Below are positions 54,879 to 63,878 of a stretch of 64,000 bases of DNA, in pieces. Location: the NCBI RefSeq assembly GCF_021352225.1, contig NZ_JAAUVI010000006.1:62001-126000 (forward strand). Reading direction: 5' to 3'. Position numbers and translations under genes: made by a program. Under the pieces are notes generated by a model. It ran no database searches and was not told where the DNA came from. It saw only the letters and a program-made list of their open reading frames with translations. Position 1 is the first letter of the stretch, and each line of letters starts with the position of its first letter. This stretch comes from Methylobacterium sp. C25 (GTDB lineage Bacteria > Pseudomonadota > Alphaproteobacteria > Rhizobiales > Beijerinckiaceae).

Positions 54879-55319
54879 ATGGCCCTGCACCTGCTGAAGC
54901 TTGCCGTCGGACCCAGCTCGGTCGCCGATCTCGAAGCCCACATCGCCCGCAGGCGCGCCGAGATGGTCGGCCTCGGTCAGACACCGCGCACGTTCCACAC
55001 GACGCGCATGGTGCCCAAGCGCGCGCGGGAGATCGCCGGCAAGGGCTCGATCTACTGGGTGATCAAAGGGACGCTGCTCTGCCGGCAGGCCATCACCGCC
55101 ATCGAGCCCTTCACCGGAACCGACGGCATCGGCCGTTGCCACCTGGTGCTCGACCCGGAGGTGAAGCCGGTCACGCCCCGGCCCTGCCGGCCTTTCCAGG
55201 GCTGGCGCTATCTCACCCAGCGCGACGCCCCGCGCGACCTCGACCACGCGGCTGCGGGCGACCTCGCCGAGATGCCGGAGACGCTGCGGCGGGAATTGGC
55301 TGCCCTGGGGCTGATCTGA
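54879..55319 (+). CDS. DUF1489 family protein
   Basis: This 146-residue protein matches DUF1489 of alphaproteobacteria. The features seen are the LKLAVGPSSVADLEAHI block near residues 6-22, the TTRMVPKRAREIAGKGSIYWVIKG block near 41-64, LDPEVKPVTPRPCRPFQGWRYL near 91-112 and a C-terminal EMPETLRRELAALGL. The function is unknown. The segment GSIYWVIKG resembles part of the ASCH/YqfB superfamily fold, which would suggest RNA binding, as inference. It lies between a CheZ-like gene and the convergent growth-pole gene. Confidence 0.88.
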   Translation: MALHLLKLAVGPSSVADLEAHIARRRAEMVGLGQTPRTFHTTRMVPKRAREIAGKGSIYWVIKGTLLCRQAITAIEPFTGTDGIGRCHLVLDPEVKPVTPRPCRPFQGWRYLTQRDAPRDLDHAAAGDLAEMPETLRRELAALGLI

Positions 55320-55393
55320 CGGCCACTCCGGTTGCGGCAGCCGGTGGCGCTCGGGGTCGCTCGCTGCGGCGGCTCGAACACGACAACGAAAAA

Positions 55394-55425
55394 GGGAGCC
55401 GCGACCGATCCTGGTCGCGGCTCCC
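55394..55425 (-). terminator. Rho-independent terminator of the growth-pole-ring-like gene
   Basis: GGGAGCCGCGACC at 55394-55406 pairs with GGTCGCGGCTCCC at 55413-55425 around the loop GATCCT. Read on the minus strand the 13-bp stem is followed by TTTTT, so it serves the large gene that ends at 55473. Confidence 0.9.
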
Positions 55426-55472
55426 GATTCTCGTTCAGGCCATCCAGCCCGAGAAGGGGCTGAACGCCTCGC

Positions 55473-58400
55473 TCAGATCCCGTCGAACCGGCCGCTGGCA
55501 TGGGCCAGCATCGTGTAGACCTTGCCGGTCTCCGAGGTGAGGTAGGCGTCTGCCCGCTTGCTGTCGCGGTCGTTCTTGGTGACCTCACCGAGCAGGCGCT
55601 CGAACTCACCGACATAGCGATCGACCGTGCGGCGGAACTCGCCGTCGCTGGCGTAGCGCTGCTTCAGGTCCTGGAAGGTCTGGCGGCCCTGGGCGGTGTA
55701 GAGGCGGCCGTCGAACAGGTTCGGGTCGCCTCGGCGGTAGCGGTTCCACAGGTCCACCGCGGCCTGATGGTCGACCATCTTGGCGATGTCCGTGGAGATG
55801 CTGTCCAGCGTGGTCCGGCTGGAGACCGAGGCCGGCGCGGCGGGGCTCGCCGGGGCCGGTGCATGGTCCTCCTCGTCGAGGGAGGCGCGGGTCAGGAGGT
55901 CCGAGAGCCAGCCGCGGTTGCCGCCAGCGCGGGCGGCGGCTGGCCGAGACTGGCCGCCATTGGCCGGCGCGGCAGCCGGCCGCGACGGGGCCTGGGCGGG
56001 CGCGGGTGAGGTCACCCGGAAGCCGCCCGGAGCCGGGGAGGGCGTAGCAGCCGCCGGGGCCGGCGGGGTGGGTGCCCTCGCCGCGGGCTCCGCGCTCCGG
56101 GCGCGGCCGGCCTCGGCCACGCGGCGCTGCTCCGCCGCTTGCGGCTGGGCCACGTCGGCGCCGCGGGTCGAGCGCGAGACCAGGCTCGCCAGGGCGTTGA
56201 GTGCCTCGATCTGCTCGGAGACGACGCGGCGCATCTCGCTGGTCTGGTCCTGCGTCTCACGCGGGATCTCGAGCACGCCGCGCTGGATCTCGGCGCGGGT
56301 GGCATCGAGCTCGCGGCGGATCTCGGCAGCCATGGCGTTCATTGATGCCACGGATTCGCCGAAGCCGGACGAGGCGGCGGTGAGCGCCCGGGTCATCTCG
56401 GCCGAGGCCGAGGCGATCGTCGCCTTCACGGCGGCGACGGTGCGCTCGCTTTCCTCGTCGGCGCCCGAGCGCAGGCGCTCGAAATCGCCGGTGACGCTGC
56501 TGCCGGCGGCCTGAGCGGCCTGGGACAGGCTCTCGCCGATCTCACGGGCGCGCGCCTCGGCGGACCGCAGGCTGTCCTCGACGCTCTTCGAGAACTGGGC
56601 GGACTGGGCTTCCAGCGCCGCCGAGCGTTCCTCGATCCGGGCGAGCACGCCCTCGACCTCGTCGTGGCGGGTCTTCAGCGTCTCGGCGAGGCGGCCCTCG
56701 ATCGTCTCGATCGAACCGGCGGCGCCGGTCAGGTTCGCGACATGGGCCTGGGTCTGCTCGCCGAGGCTGCGGCTGCGGGCATCGAGCGAGGCGGCGAGTG
56801 CCGCGGCCTCGGTGAGCACGCCCTGCGAAACCTCGCGCAGCGCCGAAACCTGGCTCGACACGCCGTCGGTGGCGCGGCTGGTCTCGCCGGCGATCTGCGT
56901 GAGCGCCGCCTGGATCTGGTCGACCCGGCCGGCGAGGCCCTGCTCGATCGCGCCGAGATTGCCCTCCGTGCCGGAGACGAGATCGCGCATGGCGCTGTTG
57001 GCGCCCTCAATGCGGGTGAGCACGCTGCCGAGGTTGCGTCCGAGCGCCTCGTTGGCCTGGGTGAGCGTGGCGGTGGAGCGCGCCGCGCCCTCCTCGATCG
57101 CTTGGCGCAGGGCCTCGGCGGATTCGCCTGTGCGGGCGACGAACTCGTCGGCGCGCTCGCGCAGGGCGTCCACCAGCGGCGTGCCGTGCTCGGCGAGTGC
57201 CCGCTCGATCGCCTGTCCGCGCTCGGACAGGGCGGCGGCGACCGCGGCGGCCGGGCCGTCGACGGTGCGGCGCAGGCGGTCGGTGTGGTCGGCGATGCCG
57301 TCGATCACCGCGCGGCCGCGGCCATCGATGGTCTCGACCAGCGAGGCGGTGCCGCCCTCGATGGTGCGGGCGACGGTCTCGGCGCTGCCGTCGAGACGGC
57401 GCGCGAGGTCCTCGATGCTGGCCTCGATCAGGCCGGCGGCAGCCTCGGTCCGCTGGCGCATCTGCTCGGCGACCGCAGCATTGCGGCTCTCGAGCAGGGC
57501 GGCGACGGCTTCGTTGCGCTGGTCGAGCACCTTGGCGAGCGCCGTGGCATGCGCCTCTGCGAGAGCCGCCTGCTTGCCGACGCGCTCGTCGATGGCGGCG
57601 ATGGTCTTGGCGGTGCGCTCGTCGACGAGCGTCGCGAAGGCGTCGTGGCGCTCGTCGAAGGCGTCGGCCAGGGCATCGGCGCGGGAGGCGACGAGGGTGG
57701 CGAAGGTCTTCATCCGGTTGTCGATCCGGGTGGTGAAGTCCTGACTGCGGTTCTCGAACACGCCGGTAATGGCCTCGGCACGCTGGTCGACCTGGAGCGC
57801 GAGCGCCGAGGCGCGGCTCTCGAACAGGCCGTCGAGCCGGTCGAGGCGTTCGTCGAACATCGAGGCGAGCGCGTTGGTGCGCTGCTCCATGGCGCCGGTG
57901 GTGTGGCCGAGGCCGGCCTCGACCACAGAGAGGAACTCGCGGGCCTTGTCGGCCAGACCCTCGTGCAGCGGCCGGATCCGGGCGTCGAAGCCCTCGCCGA
58001 GCACGTTGGCGTGACTGTCGAGCAGGCCGCGGATCTCGCCGGCATGGCCGTCGAGAACGGTGCGGATGCCGTGGACGCGCTCGTCGATGCTGGCGCGGAA
58101 CGCGTCCGTGCCGGTATCGAGATGTCCCCGGATCGCGCCGGTTCCTTCCTCGACCATGCGTGCCAGATCCTGCGCACGGTCGTCGATCAAGTCGCGAATC
58201 TCGTGAGTGCGGGCGGTGACGGCCTCGCCGAGGCGGCCTGCGCCGTCGCCGAGCAGGCGGTCGGCCTCGTCGACGATGGCCCGCAGGTTCGACAGGATGG
58301 TCTGGCCGCGCGCGTCCAGGGCCTGCGCGATCGAGGCGCCACCGTCATCGAACAGGCGCGAGATTTCGCCGAGCCGTCCCCCGAGGGAACCGACGACCAC

Positions 58401-61400
58401 GCTGCCGCGCTCGTCGATGGTCGAGGCCACGGCGGCGGTGCGCTCGTCGAACAGCTGCTCCAGGCTCTGGGTCCGCTCGTCGAAGGCGCGGCGGATCGCG
58501 TCGGCATGGCCCGCGAGCGCCTCGCTGGTGCCACTGCTGCGGCTCTCGACGTAGGAGACGATATCGCGGGTGCGGTTCGCCAGATCCTCGGTGGCGGTGC
58601 GCAGGCGCGCCTCGATCAGGCGGACGGCGTCGACCGCCTGCGCGTCGAGGGTCTCGTCGAGGGCGCGGGCGCGCTCCTCCAAAGCCATGCCGACGGCGTC
58701 GAGGCGGCTGAGCACGCCGCTGTCGAAGCGGCCGGCGCTCTCGTCGAGGCGCGCGACGAGTTCCTGCGACTGCCGGCCGAGCTGGTCGCCGATCTCGGTA
58801 GTGCGCTTGGCGGCGTGCTCCTCGAGCAGGCCGAGATGCCGCTCGGCGGCCTCGCGCGCCTCGCGGGTCCGCTCGGCGATGCGGTCGGCCACCGACTGGC
58901 CCTGAACCGAGATGATCCGGTCCATCTGGTCGAGCTGGCTGCCGACGGTGTCGGTGAGCGCGCCGGTATCGCGGGAGATCTTGTCGGCGAGGATGTCGCC
59001 GCGCGCGATGGTCTCCTGCAGGGCGGCGAGACGGTTGTTGAGGACGTCGTCGATGGCGCGGGCGCGGGTGTCGGCGGTCTCGGCGAAGGCGGTGCCGTTG
59101 CGGGTCAGGGCGTCGTTGATGCGCGCGGCCTGGCTGGTCATGGCCAGAACGATGTCGCGGCCGGCCGTGGCGAGGCGGCTCTGCGCCTCGTCGGCATGGC
59201 TCGAGAGCAGGCCGGTCAGGCTGCTGCTGTGATCGCCGAAGCTCGATTCCAGCTCGCCGATGCGAGCACCCAGCGCCTCGTTGGCGCCGGCCGAGGCCAG
59301 GGCCAGGGCGGCGGTCGCCTCCTGGGCGCGGGCAGTGAGCTGCTCGCCGAGCCGGCCGATTGCGGATTCGACGGCTTGGAGCGAGGTGTCGGCCTGCTCG
59401 CCGATCTCGCCGGCAATGCCCTGCGAGGCCTGCCGGAAGCGATCCACGATCTGAACCGTGCGGGCCTCGACATGGCCGGCGGAGTCGTCGGCCGCCTGGC
59501 GCAGGCCATGCGAGGCTTCCTCGAAGCGCAGGGTGGCTGCGGCGAGCCGCTGCACCACGGCGCCACCGGCGCCGTCGGCGGCGTCGCGGACGCGGGTGAC
59601 GGCCTCGCCGGCATGATCCTCGAAGCTGCTGCCGAGACGGCCGAGCACCGCCTCGACCTCGGCGGTGGCCTCGCGGCCACGCAGGCTCATCAGCTCGCTT
59701 GCGCGCATCGCGGCGGCATCGAGCCCGTTGCCGAGCTCGTTGCCGTGGACGGCAACGGTCTCGTGCAGGCGCTGGGCCACCGTCTCGATCCGGCCGGCCA
59801 GTTCCGAGCCGCGCTCGCCGATGCTGCCGGCGATCTGCTCGACGGAGGCCGCCAGCTCGTCGCGCACGCTGCCGGCGCGGGCGGTGAAGGCCTCGACGAC
59901 GCCGCTCGCGGTGAGGGCGAGCGCCGCCTGCGCGTCGCGGCCGCGGGCCTCGATCGTGTCGGAGACGCCGGCGCCGGCCGCCTCGATCTCGCCCCGGAGC
60001 GCCGCGCCGCGGGCCGAGATGTCGTCGGTGAGGGACAGGCCGGCGGCCGTGAAGTCGCGGCGGAACGCGTCGCCGGTCTCGGCGAAGCGCGCGGTGATGT
60101 CGGAGCCGGTCGCGGCGAAGCGCTCGGACAGCTCGCTGCCGCGCGACAGGAAGGCGGCCTCCAGCCCCTGTGCGGAGCGCTCGAAGGCCTCGCGCAGCTC
60201 ACCGCTCTGGCGGTCGAGCCGGTCGATCACGGTGGTGCCGGTATCGGTCAGGCTCGCGGTCAGGTTGCCGCTCGCCGCCTCGAAGGCATGGGCGACCTCG
60301 GTCGCACGGGTCTCGAAGGAGCGGGTCATGGCGTCGCCGGATTCGGCGATGCCGGCCCGCACGCTCTCGCTGGTGGTGAGCAGGCGGGCGATCAGCTCGT
60401 CGCCGCGCGTCGAGACCAGGCCGACCACGCGGTCGCCGGCCTCGCCGAGCGCGCCGGTGATGGCCTCGCCGCGGCTCTCCAGGGCGCCAGTGACGCGGTC
60501 GCCCGCGCCGGTGACCGCGCTGACGATGCGCTCGGCCGCGCCTTCGAGCTCCTGGCTGAGGGTCTGGTGCGAGCCGGTGATGGCCCCGCGCACGCGCTCG
60601 GCATTGGCGACGATGGATTCACGCTGCGCGACGAGCTCGTCGACGAGCGTGCGGATGCGGATCTCGTTGTCGGAATAGGCGCGTTCCAGGGTGGCGATTT
60701 CGCCGCGCACCAGGGTTTCCAGCTCTCCGGCCCGCGCCAGCGCCCGCTCGACGCCATCGCCGACCGCGGCGACCTCGCGGCGGACCGTCTGCGACATGGT
60801 CAGCACCGCGTCGGTCGAAAAGCTCTCGGGCTCGGCGAGCCGCAGGGCGACCTCGCCGACGGCACGGGCGACGAGGCGCATCTCCTGGGCACGCACCGCG
60901 AGCATCGCGGTGATCAGGAACAGCACGATCGGCCCGGCCAGAGCCGTGGCGCCGACCGCGGTCTGCAGGGCGGTGAGGCCGGTGAGATAGCTCTTGAGAT
61001 CGCCGCCGGACTGGTTCCAGGCCAGCGCGATCAGACCGTTGAGCCAGACGAAGGAGAGGACGGCGGCATAGATGTAGGGCTTGCGCGAAGGCCGCACGCG
61101 AAGCGTCTGCTGCAGGGCGCCGATGCTCTGGCGGTCGTCATTGGCGACGAGCGAGCGGTCCGGCGGCAGCAATCCGCCCTCGCGGCGGGAGCGGCCACGC
61201 TCGGGCTGCGCCACGTCCTTGCCGAAATCCAGGGGAGGGGGGGCGACGCGGCCGCTCGGTTCGGAGAGCGGATCGTTGTCGCCGACATCGGGCATGCGCG
61301 GCTCGAGACGGTCCGATGCCGGCATGTCGTTGTCGCCTGCCAGCGGCAGCCCCATCGGCGGCTCGAAGGAGCCGCGCGCCTGGCCCTCGGCAGACAGGTC

Positions 61401-61487
61401 GAGCTTCGACATGTCCAGGGCGAGGGCCTGCTCGATCGCGGAGAGGGCGGCCTCTGCGGGATCCTTCAGTTTCTTCTCGGTGGCCAT
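55473..61487 (-). CDS. Giant membrane-anchored coiled-coil protein, growth-pole-ring (GPR/RgsE)-like
   Basis: This 2,004-residue protein has a disordered acidic N-terminus (1-135) and two membrane helices (about 137-157 and 176-198). About 1,550 residues of apolipoprotein-like helical repeats follow, in which units such as ERGSELAGRI, DERTQSLEQL and ARTREIRDLI recur with a period near 33. A Pro/Ala linker (about 1,800-1,890) leads to a conserved C-terminal domain (about 1,890-2,004) starting TTLDSISTDIAKMVDHQAAV and ending LAHASGRFDGI. Size and plan match GPR of Agrobacterium and RgsE of Sinorhizobium, which form a ring at the growing pole. ATG 61487 (MATEKKLKDPA) is chosen over an upstream start 50 codons away. 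It ends at a terminator. Confidence 0.85.
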   Translation of the reverse strand: MATEKKLKDPAEAALSAIEQALALDMSKLDLSAEGQARGSFEPPMGLPLAGDNDMPASDRLEPRMPDVGDNDPLSEPSGRVAPPPLDFGKDVAQPERGRSRREGGLLPPDRSLVANDDRQSIGALQQTLRVRPSRKPYIYAAVLSFVWLNGLIALAWNQSGGDLKSYLTGLTALQTAVGATALAGPIVLFLITAMLAVRAQEMRLVARAVGEVALRLAEPESFSTDAVLTMSQTVRREVAAVGDGVERALARAGELETLVRGEIATLERAYSDNEIRIRTLVDELVAQRESIVANAERVRGAITGSHQTLSQELEGAAERIVSAVTGAGDRVTGALESRGEAITGALGEAGDRVVGLVSTRGDELIARLLTTSESVRAGIAESGDAMTRSFETRATEVAHAFEAASGNLTASLTDTGTTVIDRLDRQSGELREAFERSAQGLEAAFLSRGSELSERFAATGSDITARFAETGDAFRRDFTAAGLSLTDDISARGAALRGEIEAAGAGVSDTIEARGRDAQAALALTASGVVEAFTARAGSVRDELAASVEQIAGSIGERGSELAGRIETVAQRLHETVAVHGNELGNGLDAAAMRASELMSLRGREATAEVEAVLGRLGSSFEDHAGEAVTRVRDAADGAGGAVVQRLAAATLRFEEASHGLRQAADDSAGHVEARTVQIVDRFRQASQGIAGEIGEQADTSLQAVESAIGRLGEQLTARAQEATAALALASAGANEALGARIGELESSFGDHSSSLTGLLSSHADEAQSRLATAGRDIVLAMTSQAARINDALTRNGTAFAETADTRARAIDDVLNNRLAALQETIARGDILADKISRDTGALTDTVGSQLDQMDRIISVQGQSVADRIAERTREAREAAERHLGLLEEHAAKRTTEIGDQLGRQSQELVARLDESAGRFDSGVLSRLDAVGMALEERARALDETLDAQAVDAVRLIEARLRTATEDLANRTRDIVSYVESRSSGTSEALAGHADAIRRAFDERTQSLEQLFDERTAAVASTIDERGSVVVGSLGGRLGEISRLFDDGGASIAQALDARGQTILSNLRAIVDEADRLLGDGAGRLGEAVTARTHEIRDLIDDRAQDLARMVEEGTGAIRGHLDTGTDAFRASIDERVHGIRTVLDGHAGEIRGLLDSHANVLGEGFDARIRPLHEGLADKAREFLSVVEAGLGHTTGAMEQRTNALASMFDERLDRLDGLFESRASALALQVDQRAEAITGVFENRSQDFTTRIDNRMKTFATLVASRADALADAFDERHDAFATLVDERTAKTIAAIDERVGKQAALAEAHATALAKVLDQRNEAVAALLESRNAAVAEQMRQRTEAAAGLIEASIEDLARRLDGSAETVARTIEGGTASLVETIDGRGRAVIDGIADHTDRLRRTVDGPAAAVAAALSERGQAIERALAEHGTPLVDALRERADEFVARTGESAEALRQAIEEGAARSTATLTQANEALGRNLGSVLTRIEGANSAMRDLVSGTEGNLGAIEQGLAGRVDQIQAALTQIAGETSRATDGVSSQVSALREVSQGVLTEAAALAASLDARSRSLGEQTQAHVANLTGAAGSIETIEGRLAETLKTRHDEVEGVLARIEERSAALEAQSAQFSKSVEDSLRSAEARAREIGESLSQAAQAAGSSVTGDFERLRSGADEESERTVAAVKATIASASAEMTRALTAASSGFGESVASMNAMAAEIRRELDATRAEIQRGVLEIPRETQDQTSEMRRVVSEQIEALNALASLVSRSTRGADVAQPQAAEQRRVAEAGRARSAEPAARAPTPPAPAAATPSPAPGGFRVTSPAPAQAPSRPAAAPANGGQSRPAAARAGGNRGWLSDLLTRASLDEEDHAPAPASPAAPASVSSRTTLDSISTDIAKMVDHQAAVDLWNRYRRGDPNLFDGRLYTAQGRQTFQDLKQRYASDGEFRRTVDRYVGEFERLLGEVTKNDRDSKRADAYLTSETGKVYTMLAHASGRFDGI

Positions 61488-61775
61488 GCGACGCCTCGTT
61501 ACGCATCCCCTTCGCCAGGCACACGGCCAGCCGAAGACGAAATTACCCGTATTGCCTGGAAGTTTAGTCCCCGTACCCGGTAGCGGATACCCAAGCGCTG
61601 CGGGAGCGAGGAAAAACCTTAACGGAATGGTTACCAAGCGGGCCAGCGCGCCCGACGAGAGGACTTATCTCTCGGCACGCCAACGCTTAAACCGTGCGGA
61701 CGGGCAGAAGCGCCGCTGTGGACAGCTCGGCCGAAAATCATAACGCGATCCGGAAAAACGAGTCGGGAGACGGAC

Positions 61776-62108
61776 TTGGGCGACGAAAAGCTGCTCGATC
61801 GAGCCCATCTCGACACCCAGACCTTCGGCGACAAAGCCCTGGCGCAGGAACTTCTCGGGCTGTTCGCGGAGCAGTGCCGGCAGCTCATGCCGGGCATCGC
61901 CGATACGGCGCGATCGGAGGCCGACAGGGCCGATCTCGCCCACACCTTGAAGGGCTCGGCGTTCGGCGTCGGCGCGGTGCGGGTCGCCGCCCGCGCCGCA
62001 GAGACCGAGGATGCGCTGCGCGCGGCGAGCGCCGCCTCGGCGAGCCGGACGCAGGCGCTCGCCGAAGCGGTCGCGGCCACACTGGCGGCGCTCGACGCGA
62101 CCGCCTGA
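61776..62108 (+). CDS. Hpt domain protein (histidine phosphotransfer)
   Basis: This 110-residue protein is a free-standing Hpt four-helix bundle. The phosphorylated His56 lies in AHTLKGSAFGVGA, and helices RAHLDTQTFGDKALAQELLGLFAEQC and the C-terminal AAVAATLAALDA complete the bundle. It relays phosphate between a hybrid kinase and a response regulator, neither of which is nearby. The start is TTG 61776 after GGGAGA five bases upstream. It is divergent from the growth-pole gene across 288 bases. Confidence 0.88.
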   Translation: MGDEKLLDRAHLDTQTFGDKALAQELLGLFAEQCRQLMPGIADTARSEADRADLAHTLKGSAFGVGAVRVAARAAETEDALRAASAASASRTQALAEAVAATLAALDATA

Positions 62109-62270
62109 GGCGCCGCGGGGCGTCATGCGCGTCCGCCATGCGACGTAGGCGCACGAAGTCTGCCCAAACCCTGCTCCCATGCTTGCATTCCAGTGCGTGC
62201 CCCTCCAACAAGCGGGCCGAAGGCCATGGACACGCGCCTGAGGCGCAACGGCACGACGGCGGAGCAAGGC

Positions 62271-62591
62271 ATGCCCAAGATCACCTACGTCGATCACGCA
62301 GGCACGGCCCGCACGATTGACGGGCAGGTCGGGTCGACCGTGATGGAGGCGGCGATCCGCAACAACGTGCCCGGCATCGACGCCGAATGCGGCGGCGCCT
62401 GCGCCTGCGCCACCTGTCACGTCTATGTCGACGACGACTGGATGGAGGCGGTCGGCCCCTCGGAGCCGATGGAGCAGGACATGCTCGACTTCGCCTCCGA
62501 TGTTCGCGCGAGCTCGCGCCTGTCCTGCCAGATCCGGATCACGCCCGAGCTCGACGGCCTCAAGGTAACGACGCCGGCCCGCCAGGGCTGA
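62271..62591 (+). CDS. 2Fe-2S ferredoxin
   Basis: This 106-residue ferredoxin carries a [2Fe-2S] cluster on Cys40, Cys46, Cys49 (CxxxxxCxxC) and Cys86. It is of the ISC/adrenodoxin-type with the acidic loop VDDDWMEAVGPSEPMEQDML. It supplies electrons for Fe-S assembly or for cytochrome P450-like enzymes; no partner lies nearby. ATG 62271 follows GGAGCAAGGC. An upstream frame begins at 62193 but is not conserved in character. Confidence 0.93.
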   Translation: MPKITYVDHAGTARTIDGQVGSTVMEAAIRNNVPGIDAECGGACACATCHVYVDDDWMEAVGPSEPMEQDMLDFASDVRASSRLSCQIRITPELDGLKVTTPARQG

Positions 62592-62710
62592 GGGCGCGAT
62601 CCGCCGCGTATCGGATCGCACAGCGACCGGTATGACGGCACGATAGCGTCGACGACCAGGGCCTCGGGCCTCCGGTGGGCCGGAGATCGATTGTCCTGGG
62701 ACGACGCACG

Positions 62711-63769
62711 ATGGTTCCGGCACATTCCTTCGACTCCGCCGTCGCGGCAGGCATCGTCACGGCCGACCAGGCCTCGCGACTGGCGGCGTTCTACGGGGAG
62801 CCGCCCCTCGTCAGGCCGGGCAAGCTCGCGGCGAACTTCGATCTCGCCCACGTGCTCTGGTATGCCGGCGCCCTCATCGTGATCGGCGCGATGGGCCTCT
62901 TCTCGACTGTGGCCTTCTCGCAGATGGGGGCCGGCGCGCTCGTTGGGACGGCCGTCGTCTATGCCGGCCTGTTCACGGCGGCCGGGCACTATCTCTGGCA
63001 CGCGAAGGGCCTGCCCATTCCCGGCGGTCTTCTGGTGACGGTCGCCGTCGCCATGACGCCGCTCGCCGTCTTCGGCGTCCAGGAGGGATTGGGCTGGTGG
63101 GGCCGTTTCGGCGACCCGGGCCAGTACAAGGACTTCTACGTCTGGATCAAAGGCAGCTGGCTGGCGATGGAGATCGCCACGCTCGTCGCTGCGCTGATCG
63201 CCGTGCGCTTCTACCCGTTCGGGTTCATCGCCATGGTTGCGGCGGTCGCGCTCTGGTTCCTCTCGATGGACCTCGCCCCTTGGATCGGCGGCTCGCAGGA
63301 TTTCGACTGGGCGCTGCGTCGCACGGTCTCGATGTGGTTCGGCCTCGCGCTGATCCTCGTGTCCTGGGCGGTCGATCTCCGCCAGAGCCGCGCGGATTAC
63401 GCGTTCTGGCTTCATCTCGCAGCGATCGCCGCCTTCTGGGGCGGCCTGACGCTCCAGGATTCCGACAGCGAGCTCGGGAAGTTCGCCTATTGCCTGATCA
63501 ATGTCGGGCTGATCGGGCTCGCCATCTTTCTGACGCGCAAGGTCTACGCGGTGTTCGGGGCGATGGGCATCGCCTTCTATCTCGGCCACCTCGCCGACAA
63601 GGTCTTCAAGGACTCGCTGCTGTTTCCCTTCGCGCTGTCGCTGATCGGCGTCGGAGTCGTGGCAGCGGGCCTTCTCTACCGGCGCCACCGCCCCGCCATC
63701 CTCGCCGCCTTCGAGCGCGCGCTGCCGGCGTCCCTGCGGGCTCTGCGGCCGGCCCAGGCCTCGGGCTGA
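62711..63769 (+). CDS. Polytopic membrane protein (DUF2157-like)
   Basis: This 352-residue protein has about ten membrane helices, after a short N-terminal domain (1-55) with the DQASRLAAFYG segment typical of the DUF2157/DUF4401-type membrane family. Helices run through about 320, and the tail is basic with an RRHRPAILAAF segment. The family function is unknown. The start is ATG 62711; an in-frame GTG 12 codons upstream is possible. It is the last complete gene on the plus strand. Confidence 0.75.
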   Translation: MVPAHSFDSAVAAGIVTADQASRLAAFYGEPPLVRPGKLAANFDLAHVLWYAGALIVIGAMGLFSTVAFSQMGAGALVGTAVVYAGLFTAAGHYLWHAKGLPIPGGLLVTVAVAMTPLAVFGVQEGLGWWGRFGDPGQYKDFYVWIKGSWLAMEIATLVAALIAVRFYPFGFIAMVAAVALWFLSMDLAPWIGGSQDFDWALRRTVSMWFGLALILVSWAVDLRQSRADYAFWLHLAAIAAFWGGLTLQDSDSELGKFAYCLINVGLIGLAIFLTRKVYAVFGAMGIAFYLGHLADKVFKDSLLFPFALSLIGVGVVAAGLLYRRHRPAILAAFERALPASLRALRPAQASG

Positions 63770-63878
63770 CGAAGGCGGCGCGTCGGAACTGAAGGGTCCG
63801 CGCCACGAGGGGCCCGGCCCAGGCCAGGTGCCGCGCCAACGCAAGGCGTCCCGGCAAGAGGCGAGGGGATCGAAAGGG

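Noticed and set aside
56664-61583. Very long plus-strand frame (1,639 codons) opposite the growth-pole-ring gene
   Set aside because: It is an antisense shadow produced by the repetitive GC-rich coding sequence; its translation has no ribosome site or domain.
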